From Brevibacterium oceani (GTDB taxonomy: Bacteria; Actinomycetota; Actinomycetes; Actinomycetales; Brevibacteriaceae): a stretch of 64,000 nucleotides of DNA. The notes beneath the pieces were generated by a model. It worked only from the letters and a program-made list of their open reading frames with translations, did not search any database and was not told where the DNA came from. The position numbers and the translations under genes were made by a program. The stretch spans positions 62,001 to 126,000 of the forward strand of contig NZ_JABKDE010000001.1 of assembly GCF_013623835.1 (NCBI RefSeq). Reading direction: 5' to 3'. Shown one piece after another: positions 18,461 to 26,814 of this stretch (within the stretch, counting starts at the first letter, position 1; each line of letters starts with the position of its first letter).

Positions 18461-20035
18461 ATGGCAGGCGAAGGCGAAACGTTTCCGCCTCGTCCGGCGA
18501 CCCCACCGAACCGTCGCATCGGCGCACTGTCGGGCAATACGAAGGGCATCGACGCAAGTGTTGGTGCTGATGCCAGTGAGAGTGCCGCCACCGCGGCTTC
18601 CGGCGATCCTGCCGCACCCGCCAGCCCCGCCTCGGCGCCGGTGGACAACACTCTCCCGCACGTCGGGGAACTCGCCTCGGCGAGCGAAGATGCCATCGTC
18701 GACCCCTCGGAACCGGTCCTCGAAAGCATCGACCTCGACACCTGGAAGTGGCCGGAGTACTTCGCCTTCGCACTGACCCGGATGCAGGAGATCTTCCCGA
18801 CCGGCGGAATCCCGCGTGGCATCGGACCGGTCCGCGAATACGTCACCGAGGACAACCACTTCCGTCCGCTGACTATCGACCGCGAGAAATGGCCGGCCAT
18901 CGACGAGGACTGGACCACCGTCGGCGACGTCCTCGCCAACACCCATACCGACGCCTGGCTCGTCACCCGGAACGGAGTGGCGTTGGCCGAGGAATACGCC
19001 TGGCCGATGAAGCCCGCCCGCCAGCACATGCTCTTCTCCGTGAGCAAGTCCATCGTCGCCACCGTCATCGGCGCGCTCGCCGACTCGGGCCTGCTGCGCC
19101 CCACCGAACTCGTCACCACACACGTGCCCGCCCTGTCCGAGTCCGGGTATGCGGGAGCGACGATCCGGGACCTGCTCGACATGCGCTCGGGCATCAAGTT
19201 CTCCGAGGAATACCTCGAGGACGGCTCGGAGATCCGGGCCCTGTTCGAGGCGGTCGATTTCGCGCCGCGGACGGCCACCTCGGCGAATGGAATCAAGAAC
19301 TTCCTCACCGGTCTGACCAGCGAACGCGAACACGGAGCGGCCTTCGTCTACCGCAGCTGCGAGACCGACGTCCTCGCCTGGATCGCCGAGGCGGTCACCG
19401 GCCAACCGTTCTCGATCGTCGCCAGCGAATTCGTCTGGTCGAAGATCGGCGCCGCCCACGCCGCCCAGGTCTGCCAGGACCGGTGGGGCGGATCGATCGC
19501 CGACGGTGCGATCAGCACCACCCTGCGCGACCTCGCCCGATTCGGCGAGATGATCGCCCGCGGCGGCACGACCTCGGGCGGTGAACGGGTGCTGTCGGCA
19601 GAATGGGTCGAGGACATCTTCACCGGAGCCGCAGACTCCGCGAAGGTCTTCGCCGCCTCCCCATCGGGGCGGTCGTATCCCGGCGGGATGTACCGCAGCC
19701 AGTTCTGGCTGCCGTCGGCCAACCGCGACATCGTCATCGGCATCGGCATCCACGGCCAGATGCTCTACATCGACCGCGCCACCCAGACCATCGGCGTCAA
19801 ACTCTCGAGTGACCCGGAGCCGGTGAGCCTGGCCGCCCAGCACGGGACCCTGGCCATGTTCGAAGCCATCACCGAGGCGGTCGGGCCCGGCGAGGTGGTT
19901 CCGGAAGGTTCTGCTCCCGGTTGGGAGAAAGCGGCTGCCGCCCCGGAGGCAACTGCTCCTGCTCCGGCGGCGCAGACTCCGCCCGCGCCGAACTTCGACG
20001 CGACTCCGCTCATCGCCCAGACCACTCTCTACTGA
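18461..20035 (+). CDS. Serine hydrolase, beta-lactamase/6-aminohexanoate-dimer hydrolase type
   Basis: A 524-residue enzyme of the class C beta-lactamase-like serine hydrolase family, closest in pattern to NylB-type hydrolases and EstB-like esterases. The nucleophile motif SxxK is SVSK (S193, K196), the tyrosine motif is YRSCETD, and a His-Gly pair occurs in GIGIHGQ. A roughly 100-residue Ala/Pro-rich N-terminal region and a Pro/Ala-rich C-terminal tail flank the catalytic domain. No signal peptide is seen. The ATG at 18461 follows TGGAGG, so the longer frame to 18281 was rejected. Substrate unknown; amide or ester bonds are likely. Confidence 0.87.
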   Translation: MAGEGETFPPRPATPPNRRIGALSGNTKGIDASVGADASESAATAASGDPAAPASPASAPVDNTLPHVGELASASEDAIVDPSEPVLESIDLDTWKWPEYFAFALTRMQEIFPTGGIPRGIGPVREYVTEDNHFRPLTIDREKWPAIDEDWTTVGDVLANTHTDAWLVTRNGVALAEEYAWPMKPARQHMLFSVSKSIVATVIGALADSGLLRPTELVTTHVPALSESGYAGATIRDLLDMRSGIKFSEEYLEDGSEIRALFEAVDFAPRTATSANGIKNFLTGLTSEREHGAAFVYRSCETDVLAWIAEAVTGQPFSIVASEFVWSKIGAAHAAQVCQDRWGGSIADGAISTTLRDLARFGEMIARGGTTSGGERVLSAEWVEDIFTGAADSAKVFAASPSGRSYPGGMYRSQFWLPSANRDIVIGIGIHGQMLYIDRATQTIGVKLSSDPEPVSLAAQHGTLAMFEAITEAVGPGEVVPEGSAPGWEKAAAAPEATAPAPAAQTPPAPNFDATPLIAQTTLY

Positions 20036-20071
20036 CGCCCCTCTCGTCTCCGCCCACCTCGCGGAAGGTAG

Positions 20072-20129
20072 TTGTTTGGTCGATCCGCCGTGGTTTCGTC
20101 GCCGAAAACGCGGTGGAACGACCAAACAA
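20072..20129 (+). terminator. Long inverted repeat after the serine hydrolase gene
   Basis: Arms 20072-20090 and 20111-20129 include a perfect 11-bp pair TTGTTTGGTCG/CGACCAAACAA and further pairing inside. Its place 37 bp after the stop and before the next gene's leader fits a terminator, although no U-tract follows. A regulatory site cannot be excluded. Confidence 0.55.
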
Positions 20130-20255
20130 TCGGTCGACGGTCAGACGAGGGGCCACAGCAGGTCGACGAAATTCGGTGTGACGAACCCATGGCGGTCGCC
20201 TCGGTGACTGGGTAGCGTGAGGATCGGAATGACACCGATCACAGGAGGCACCACG

Positions 20256-20597
20256 ATGACCGATTTCTTCGACCGTGAGAACGACGGCAAGTACGACAAG
20301 GCGTACAAGGAGACCACCCCGGATATCCTCAAGGCCTTCGGCGAGTTCAACAACGCCGTCTTTGCTCCCGAGGGCCGAGAGATTCCGCTGAAGTACCGCG
20401 AACTCATCGCCTACGCCGTCGGTCTGACCACCCAGTGCGCCTACTGCATCGACGCGCACTCCAACGCCGCGGTGAAGGCCGGCGCCACCGAAACGGAACT
20501 CGCCGAGACCGCGTGGACCGCCTCGGCGATCCGAGCCGGGGGAGCCTTCGCCCACGGTCGCCTGGGCTTCAAGCTCACCGGCACCCACGAACACTGA
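20256..20597 (+). CDS. Carboxymuconolactone decarboxylase/AhpD-like protein
   Basis: A 113-residue helical protein of the CMD/AhpD superfamily. The thiol active site CxxC is present as QCAYCIDAHS, in the usual context (LKYRELIAYAVGLTTQCAYC...ETAWTASAIRAGGAFAHG). AhpD relatives reduce peroxiredoxins through this dithiol, so an antioxidant or thiol-disulfide role is likelier than lactone decarboxylation. The ATG at 20256 has AGGAGG 9 nt upstream; the slightly longer frame from 20217 was rejected. Confidence 0.88.
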   Translation: MTDFFDRENDGKYDKAYKETTPDILKAFGEFNNAVFAPEGREIPLKYRELIAYAVGLTTQCAYCIDAHSNAAVKAGATETELAETAWTASAIRAGGAFAHGRLGFKLTGTHEH

Positions 20598-20721
20598 GGC
20601 TCACCTCGGCGCGGAGCTATCGTTCCCGGCCATCGCGACCCGGACGGGTTTCGGCGGTGCCGTCACCACCGGAAACGTCGCGGCCCGGAGCAAGGCCGGA
20701 TCGCTACACTGAGAGGCGATC

Positions 20722-21846
20722 ATGACTGACGAGCCCCGCACCACCCCACGCAGGTCACCCCGTTCGCGCCCGCACCGCATCGTCGTGCTCGCGCTGGACG
20801 GGGTGTCTGCCATGGACCTCGGCGTCCCCGTCCAGGTCTTCGGCCCCGAATCGAATGCCGCCACGGCACGCACCCGCACCGAGGTGGCCCCACCCGCCCG
20901 ATCCACAGTCGATGGTGAGATGGCTGCCGCGGTCGTGGGGGAGTTGCCATCGGCAGTGCCGGTCGGCGAGCGAGCCGGGGCGGTCCCCGCCGGGATCTGG
21001 CCCTATGCGGTCGAGATCTGTGGCGTCACCGCCGGCACGGTCACCGGCCCGGACGGCCTCGGCTATTTCGTCGCTCGCGGACTCGAGGCGCTGGAGACCG
21101 CGGACACGGTCGTCGTGCCCGGAGCCACCTCGGCGGTCGGACACGAACCACCCGCCGCCGTCATCGGTGCGCTGCTCTCGGCGTTCGAACGAGGCGCGCG
21201 GATCGCCGCGATCTCGACGGGAACCTTCGTCCTTGCCCGCACCGGCCTGCTCAACGGCCGCCGCGCAACTACGCACTGGTCGACGGCGAAAGAACTCGTG
21301 CGACGGTTCCCCTCGATCGAGGTCGACGAGAACGTCCTCTTCATCGACGAAGGACAGCTGCTCACTTCGGCCGGAGCCGCCTCGGCGATCGATCTGTGCC
21401 TCCACCTCATCCGCAGCGACCATGGCGTGGGACTGTCGAACCAGGTCGCCAGGCGGCTCGTCGCCGCCGCCTACCGCAGCGCCGGCCAAGCCCAATACGT
21501 CCCGCGCAGCGTGCCCGACCCGCTCGGCGACGACTTCGCCGATACCCGCGAATGGGCCCTGCAGCACATCGGGGAGAAGATCACCCTGCGCGAACTCGCC
21601 GCCACTGCCGGGGTCTCCGTGCGGACCTTCTCCCGTCGCTTCGTCGAAGACACCGGATACACGCCCATGCAGTGGGTTCTCCGTGCTCGCGTCGATCTGG
21701 CCAGGGAGCTGCTGGAGAACTCCGACCTGGGCATCGAGCAGATCGCTGACCAGGTGGGACTCGGTACAGGAGCCAACCTGCGCATGCACTTCCAACGCAT
21801 CCTCTCAACCTCTCCGAACGACTACCGGCACTCCTTTCAGGGGTGA
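20722..21846 (+). CDS. GlxA-type AraC-family transcriptional regulator
   Basis: A 374-residue regulator with an N-terminal DJ-1/PfpI-like domain and a C-terminal AraC helix-turn-helix pair (about residues 270-370: ITLRELAATAGVSVRTFSRRF...GIEQIADQVGLGTGANLRMHF). The position that is a catalytic Cys in DJ-1 enzymes is Thr here (AISTGTFVLARTGLL), as usual for regulators that use the domain only as a sensor. A roughly 45-residue Ala/Val-rich insertion lies within the first domain. Inducer and targets unknown. ATG with GAGAGG upstream. Confidence 0.9.
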   Translation: MTDEPRTTPRRSPRSRPHRIVVLALDGVSAMDLGVPVQVFGPESNAATARTRTEVAPPARSTVDGEMAAAVVGELPSAVPVGERAGAVPAGIWPYAVEICGVTAGTVTGPDGLGYFVARGLEALETADTVVVPGATSAVGHEPPAAVIGALLSAFERGARIAAISTGTFVLARTGLLNGRRATTHWSTAKELVRRFPSIEVDENVLFIDEGQLLTSAGAASAIDLCLHLIRSDHGVGLSNQVARRLVAAAYRSAGQAQYVPRSVPDPLGDDFADTREWALQHIGEKITLRELAATAGVSVRTFSRRFVEDTGYTPMQWVLRARVDLARELLENSDLGIEQIADQVGLGTGANLRMHFQRILSTSPNDYRHSFQG

Positions 21847-22038
21847 TCCCGGGGGCGCCTCACGAGTGGACCGGGGCCGGCGAAGCGTGACCTCAGTCGC
21901 GCTGGCGCGATACTTGCGACTTCTGGCAAATGAACTGGCGAGAACCTTGCGTAGATTGTCTGTCTGGCCACTGTTGCCAAGCTCCCGAACGGCCCATGAT
22001 GGAGATATCAGAACAAACCCCGTGTTCAAGGAGTGACA

Positions 22039-23034
22039 TTGACTCGCATCGCCATCAATGGTTTCGGTCGCATCGGACGCGCCACCCTGCGTGCCCTCAC
22101 CGAACGGGGTAGCGACCTCGAGGTCGTTGCCATCAATGATCTCGGCCCCGTCGACGATCTCGCGCGGCTGCTGAAGTTCGACACCACTCTCGGACGCTTC
22201 AACCACAACGTCGAGACCACTGACGACTCGATCGTCATCGACGGGAGCACCGTCAAGGTCTTCGCCGAAAAGGATCCGGCCAAGCTGCCGTGGGGTGAGC
22301 TCGACATCGACATCGTGCTCGAGTCCACCGGCCGCTTCACCAAGGCCGACAAGGCCCGTGCCCACCTCGACGCGGGAGCCAAGAAGGTCCTCGTCTCCGC
22401 CCCGTCGAAGGGCGCTGACGTCACCCTCGCCTACGGAGTGAACTCCGAGGCTTACAAGCCCGAATACACGATCATCTCCAACGCCTCGTGCACAACGAAC
22501 GCGCTGGCGCCGCTGGCGAAGGTCCTCGATGACGTCGCCGGGATCGAGCAGGGCTTCATGACCACGGTCCACGCCTACACCGGCGACCAGATGGTCCAGG
22601 ACGGCCCGCACAAGGACCCCCGTCGTGCCCGCGCCGCCGCCGAGAACATCATCCCCACCTCGACGGGCGCCGCCAAGGCCATCGGCCTCGTCCTCCCGCA
22701 GCTCGACGGCAAGCTGAGCGGCGACGCCATCCGCGTCCCGGTCCCGGTCGGTTCGATCGTCGAACTCAACACGACCGTGTCCCGCGAGGTCACCCGCGAT
22801 GAGGTCCTCGACGCCTACAAGAAGGCCGCCGACGGCGAGCTCAAGGGCATCCTCGACTATGAGACCGAGCCCGTCGTCTCCTCCGACATCGTCGGTCAGG
22901 CAGCCTCGTCGATCTTCGATGCCGCGCTCACTCGCGTCGACGGCAAGCACGTGAAGGTCGTGGCCTGGTACGACAACGAGTGGGGCTTCTCCAACCGCGT
23001 CGTCGACAACCTCGAGTTCATCGGCCGGAACTGA
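22039..23034 (+). CDS. gap: Glyceraldehyde-3-phosphate dehydrogenase
   Basis: Oxidises glyceraldehyde 3-phosphate with phosphate and NAD+ in glycolysis, reversible in gluconeogenesis. The product is 331 residues, full length. The NAD-binding start TRIAINGFGRIGR, catalytic C151 in SNASCTTNALAP, and the C-terminal WYDNEWGFSNR are all present. The start is taken as TTG at 22039: the ribosome site AAGGAG (22028-22033) lies 5 nt upstream and overlaps the GTG at 22033, so that GTG cannot be the initiator. This gives the usual MTRIAING N-terminus. It stands alone, without pgk/tpi. Confidence 0.96.
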   Translation: MTRIAINGFGRIGRATLRALTERGSDLEVVAINDLGPVDDLARLLKFDTTLGRFNHNVETTDDSIVIDGSTVKVFAEKDPAKLPWGELDIDIVLESTGRFTKADKARAHLDAGAKKVLVSAPSKGADVTLAYGVNSEAYKPEYTIISNASCTTNALAPLAKVLDDVAGIEQGFMTTVHAYTGDQMVQDGPHKDPRRARAAAENIIPTSTGAAKAIGLVLPQLDGKLSGDAIRVPVPVGSIVELNTTVSREVTRDEVLDAYKKAADGELKGILDYETEPVVSSDIVGQAASSIFDAALTRVDGKHVKVVAWYDNEWGFSNRVVDNLEFIGRN

Positions 23035-23037
23035 ACT

Positions 23038-23061
23038 TCACCGGCGGATATCCGCCGGTGA
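23038..23061. terminator. 24-bp perfect palindrome right after gap
   Basis: TCACCGGCGGATATCCGCCGGTGA is a perfect self-complementary sequence beginning 3 bp after the gap stop. As RNA it can form only a tight hairpin with a minimal loop. Together with the second hairpin 45 bp on it probably ends gap transcription. A protein-binding dyad is the alternative. Confidence 0.55.
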
Positions 23062-23105
23062 CCATGATCGTCGCCGAGGTTGTTCCCCGGTGCCGACGGA
23101 TGCAC

Positions 23106-23146
23106 CTGTGGCCTCGAGCCTGCGTTGAGCAGGATCGAGGCCACAG
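23106..23146. terminator. Hairpin between convergent gap and XRE genes
   Basis: Perfect 12-bp arms CTGTGGCCTCGA (23106-23117) and TCGAGGCCACAG (23135-23146) with a 17-nt loop. It lies between two convergent genes, so it may serve both strands. Confidence 0.65.
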
Positions 23147-23203
23147 TCGTCATTTCAGGGCCGAATATCCTCGCCGAGGCGGCTCTTCCCCTGCGATCGA
23201 CGC

Positions 23204-23521
23204 TCAGACGTCGTCGGCGCCGGGTGTGCCGCCTTCGTCCTCCCAGCGTTCGATGGCGCGGACCTTCGCGCGGCCGAACTTCAATCGCACGCCGTAGCCG
23301 CCGTCCTTGCCGTCGGGAATGAATCGCGCACCGTAGTACTCAAGGGCGAGAATGAGGCGACGCTCCTGCTCTGCAGTGAGGTCCTCGCGCCCCTTCTCGT
23401 AGTCCTTCAGCTGGGACTTCTCGATCTCGGCCTGGGCCGCCACATGCTTCGCCGAGATCTGGCAGAGGATCCGGGTTGCGCGGGCCAGGGGGCCGTCGAT
23501 GATGATCTCGTCTGTGCTCAT
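23204..23521 (-). CDS. Small XRE-like helix-turn-helix protein
   Basis: A 105-residue protein whose residues 14-60 (ATRILCQISAKHVAAQAEIEKSQLKDYEKGREDLTAEQERRLILALEYYG) read as a Cro/C1-type helix-turn-helix, with the remainder a short basic strand region. Such proteins act as dimeric DNA-binding regulators. It is read divergently from the HhH-like gene at 23787 across 265 bp of AT-richer DNA, so that gene may be its target. ATG start; no strong ribosome site. Confidence 0.72.
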   Translation of the reverse strand: MSTDEIIIDGPLARATRILCQISAKHVAAQAEIEKSQLKDYEKGREDLTAEQERRLILALEYYGARFIPDGKDGGYGVRLKFGRAKVRAIERWEDEGGTPGADDV

Positions 23522-23786
23522 GCCTCAACCATGCCAGAGGCGTTCATGCGTGCCAAGACTGGGGCCGCCTGCAGTTCCCACTTCGGTGACTGCAGTGAGG
23601 CGGGATCGCTGCGCGCTGCAATTCGAGAATTCGTATTGTCGCAGATGAGACTATAAATTATTGATGTTCTATTCTGTGGCGAGCAGGCCATGTCAGTGCT
23701 TTCGTCTAATGTTCGTCTCATGCTTCCGTCATCGGAGTCGGAAGCGACGCGTCGCAGGGTGCGGCGCATGACGGAAGGTCAGAACA

Positions 23787-24761
23787 ATGGAGATCAGGAC
23801 CAGAAGCATCCGCAGCTTGGCGTATCGCTGCGAAGAATTCCTCGACGAGAACGGCAAGCCGCGCTCGATCAGTTACCCGAACAGCCTCGCGCTGTGCATC
23901 CTCGACGCGCTCTTCATGACGGGCTCCCATCCGACCGCGATCGACAACGTCGTCGGCCGGTACACCGCCAGGCATGGCGGCACCGACGGGGCGAAGTCGC
24001 TGCGCTATTCGATCGCCGCAGCCGGAGGATCTGAGAAGTGGGCGCATGAGGTGATCTGCAACCTTAAGCCCGCCCACACCCAACCCGGAGCGATGCTCAG
24101 GGCCGAGGTCGTCGACCGTGCCACACGGCTGATGGCCGATCACGGCATCGACACCGTCGACGACCTCCTCGCCGCGGTCGGTGACGAACCGTCGACCGGG
24201 CGGCATGCCAACGAGGTGGCCCGTGCCTGGAGGGAGCTGCCGAGTCAGAAATCGGGGATCTCCTGGCGAGCACTGCTCATGGTCGCCGGGTCCGATCACT
24301 TCGAGATCGACCACCGGGTGAGAGGATTCTTCGGCTGGCCGTTCGGCAGCTACCCTCGGATGACGGACGACGAGGTGCTCGAACTGATCTCAGCGACGGC
24401 TGACTACCTCGATGTCGACGACAGGGTGGTCAAGCAGATCGTCTGGCAGATCTCGCATCGTCGGCTCCGGCCGGACCCGAAGCGCAAGGAACTCGTTCTG
24501 CCATACTTCTTGGACGACGCACTCGACGAGGAGCCGGATTGGTGGTCTGGGACGTATGACCCCGAAGTTCGCCATGAAGCTGATGAGTGGGCGTCGATCT
24601 TCGAACCCGAATACAGTACTGCCCCCTTCGAATCCGAGGAGGCGCTCGAATCCCAGCGAACGTTCGAACCCAAGGGAGAGCTCGCGCCAGCAGACGAGGA
24701 CGAACCTGACTGGGCAGCGCCGTATCCGCTGCCGGGAACGACCGGCGCAGCCCCCTTCTGA
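23787..24761 (+). CDS. Uncharacterised protein with HhH-GPD-like region
   Basis: A 324-residue soluble protein. Residues about 25-220 are helical. The segment SQKSGISWRALLMVAGSDHFEIDHRVRGFF resembles the helix-hairpin-helix end of base-excision glycosylase-like proteins, in which a hairpin is followed by a conserved Asp-containing helix that starts KPD or similar. The usual catalytic Lys is not obvious, so enzymatic activity is uncertain. The last 80 residues are acidic and Pro/Glu-rich, probably disordered. The ATG at 23787 follows GGAAGG at suitable distance. Paired divergently with an XRE protein. I do not assign a function. Confidence 0.6.
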   Translation: MEIRTRSIRSLAYRCEEFLDENGKPRSISYPNSLALCILDALFMTGSHPTAIDNVVGRYTARHGGTDGAKSLRYSIAAAGGSEKWAHEVICNLKPAHTQPGAMLRAEVVDRATRLMADHGIDTVDDLLAAVGDEPSTGRHANEVARAWRELPSQKSGISWRALLMVAGSDHFEIDHRVRGFFGWPFGSYPRMTDDEVLELISATADYLDVDDRVVKQIVWQISHRRLRPDPKRKELVLPYFLDDALDEEPDWWSGTYDPEVRHEADEWASIFEPEYSTAPFESEEALESQRTFEPKGELAPADEDEPDWAAPYPLPGTTGAAPF

Positions 24762-24816
24762 CTAGGACGAACGGCTGAGCGCCGACCGGGTTCGGTGTCG
24801 TTCCGACCCGGCCGGG

Positions 24817-26814
24817 TCAGCGCCCCGTGTTGCGCCGGTGCTGTGCGGCCAACCGCACCGGGGCGTTCGGGGCGCCGTATCCCTGGTAGTCATTGCGACG
24901 TTCGACCATCTCGAAGAACACCGACCCGATCGTCGAGGTGTAGAAATGGAGGAACTCACCTCGGTCGTCCCGGTCATAGAGGATGTTGTTCTCCTGCAGC
25001 CGCTGGAGAAGTTCGGGCATGAGGTCGAAGCGCGCTTCGAGGTCTTCGTAGTAGTTCTCGGGGACAGGCAGGAAGTCCAGACCTCGTGAGACTGCGGTTG
25101 CGGCTGCCGTGAAGATGTCATCGCAGGCCAGAGCGACGTGCTCGGGGTAGTCGCCGGTCGCCGAGGATTCGGCTGACCGCGGTGCGAGGTTGAGCGGCAT
25201 CCGGATTGCGCCGTCGGAGCTTGCCATCACCTGCGAACGAACGAGACCCGAGGGGCTGGGCACATCGTTCGAGGCCTGAGCATGGAGGGCCAGCAGCGAG
25301 GTGTAGAAGAGCACGGCCTCGTCGTAGTGGTGGGCAGGCTGGGCGAGGTTGACGTGGTCGATGGCCGAACGGCGGTCATCCGGGACGTTGCCGAACTCCT
25401 CGGTCCACGTCGGGTCGACGCCCGTCCCGTCGCCGAAGAAGACCTCGGAACCGTCGGGCGCGAAGACTCCGCGCAGGATCTCCTCGTCGTGAGCCTGATC
25501 GCGGGGCACCTCGGTCGCCTGGAGCAGGATCGCTCGATCCATGGCGGCATCGGCATCGGCCACAGCGAAGCCGATCCCGCGCAGGTGGGTCCCCGAGCCG
25601 ATAGGTGCCGTGGCGACGTCGGCAGAAGTGCCGGGAGCAGACGAGGTCGAGATTGCCGACGAGGAGGGCGCAGTCGAAACTGCCGGATCGACACTCATCG
25701 CATCGGTACTGGTCGACTCGGTGACGACGATGCGCGCCTGTCCGCGACGCCACAGCTGCACATGCGGCTTCGTGCGGTGGAACCCGACGAAGCGGAAGCC
25801 GAGCTGATGGATCTGTCGGGTCAGCGCACCGAGGTCGTCGGTGTCGAGTTCTACGTAGTCGACGCCGCGAGGTTCGGCGACCTCGGGCAGTCGCTGCAGA
25901 TCGAGATGCACCTGGCCCGGGTCGTCCTGCTCGGACGGGCCGTCAGTGACCGCGGCAGTTCCGGTCGACCCTGCACCGGTCGCCGCGCCCCGATCCGCCA
26001 CCCGATCCGCGGTCGCCGCCTCGAGCCAACGCAGGGACCGCAGGCCGTCGACCGCGGTGCGCTGAGTATCGGCCTGTCGGAAGGAGTCGTTGAACACCTC
26101 GAGTGAGACCGGCCCGGCGTACCCGGTCAGCGCCACCCGGGTGAGGAAGTCGGTGAGATCCCAGGCACCTTCGCCGGGGAAGACCCGGTGATGGCGGGAC
26201 CAGCTGAGTACGTCCATTGACAGAGCCGGGGCGTCGGCGAGCTGGAGGAAGAAGATCTTCTCGCCCGGAATCTCTGCGATGCGGGACAGATCCGTGCCGC
26301 GGGAGAGGATGTGGAAGCTGTCGAGGCAAGTTCCGATGCGCGGATGATCGGCAGCCTTGACCAGGTCCCAGGCGCGGTCGTACTCGGAGACGAACCGGCC
26401 CCAGGCAAGCGCCTCATAGGCGACGTCGATCCCGTAGCGCTCGGCCAGGTCACCGAGGCGTCGCAGCTGCTCGACGACGATGCCGTCATCGCCGATGGTG
26501 GCGGTGCCGACGTTCGAACACAGGAGCATCGTGTCCATGCCCAGGCGCTTCATCAGTCGGAACTTCGCCTCGACGCGGGCGAGGTTGGCACCGAACTGCT
26601 CCTCGTCAACGCCTTCGAAGTCACGGAAGGGCTGGAATAGGTCGAGGGTGAGTCCGAGCTCGGCGGCCTGGGCGGCGATCGCCTCGGGGGAGTCAGGGGA
26701 GACGATGAGATCCTGTTCGAAGATCTCCACCCCGTCGAACCCCGCCTGAGCGGCGGCGCGCAGCTTCTCGTCGAGTGTGCCGGACAGGCACACCGTGGCA
26801 ATCGATGTTCTCAT
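24817..26814 (-). CDS. qsuB: 3-Dehydroshikimate dehydratase, QsuB-type fusion
   Basis: Dehydrates 3-dehydroshikimate to protocatechuate, linking quinate/shikimate breakdown to the beta-ketoadipate pathway. The 665-residue protein has an N-terminal TIM-barrel sugar-phosphate-isomerase-like domain (residues 1 to about 270) with metal ligands in YEALAWG (Glu), CLDSFH (Asp), FFLQLADAP (Gln) and SLEVFND (Glu). The C-terminal part is a two-module VOC region like 4-hydroxyphenylpyruvate dioxygenase, with candidate iron ligands in AIDHVNLA, HVALACDD and VFFEMVERR. A Ser/Ala-rich linker of about 60 residues splits the VOC region. Its start overlaps the stop of the upstream transporter (ATGA), so both are one operon. 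Confidence 0.92.
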   Translation of the reverse strand: MRTSIATVCLSGTLDEKLRAAAQAGFDGVEIFEQDLIVSPDSPEAIAAQAAELGLTLDLFQPFRDFEGVDEEQFGANLARVEAKFRLMKRLGMDTMLLCSNVGTATIGDDGIVVEQLRRLGDLAERYGIDVAYEALAWGRFVSEYDRAWDLVKAADHPRIGTCLDSFHILSRGTDLSRIAEIPGEKIFFLQLADAPALSMDVLSWSRHHRVFPGEGAWDLTDFLTRVALTGYAGPVSLEVFNDSFRQADTQRTAVDGLRSLRWLEAATADRVADRGAATGAGSTGTAAVTDGPSEQDDPGQVHLDLQRLPEVAEPRGVDYVELDTDDLGALTRQIHQLGFRFVGFHRTKPHVQLWRRGQARIVVTESTSTDAMSVDPAVSTAPSSSAISTSSAPGTSADVATAPIGSGTHLRGIGFAVADADAAMDRAILLQATEVPRDQAHDEEILRGVFAPDGSEVFFGDGTGVDPTWTEEFGNVPDDRRSAIDHVNLAQPAHHYDEAVLFYTSLLALHAQASNDVPSPSGLVRSQVMASSDGAIRMPLNLAPRSAESSATGDYPEHVALACDDIFTAAATAVSRGLDFLPVPENYYEDLEARFDLMPELLQRLQENNILYDRDDRGEFLHFYTSTIGSVFFEMVERRNDYQGYGAPNAPVRLAAQHRRNTGR

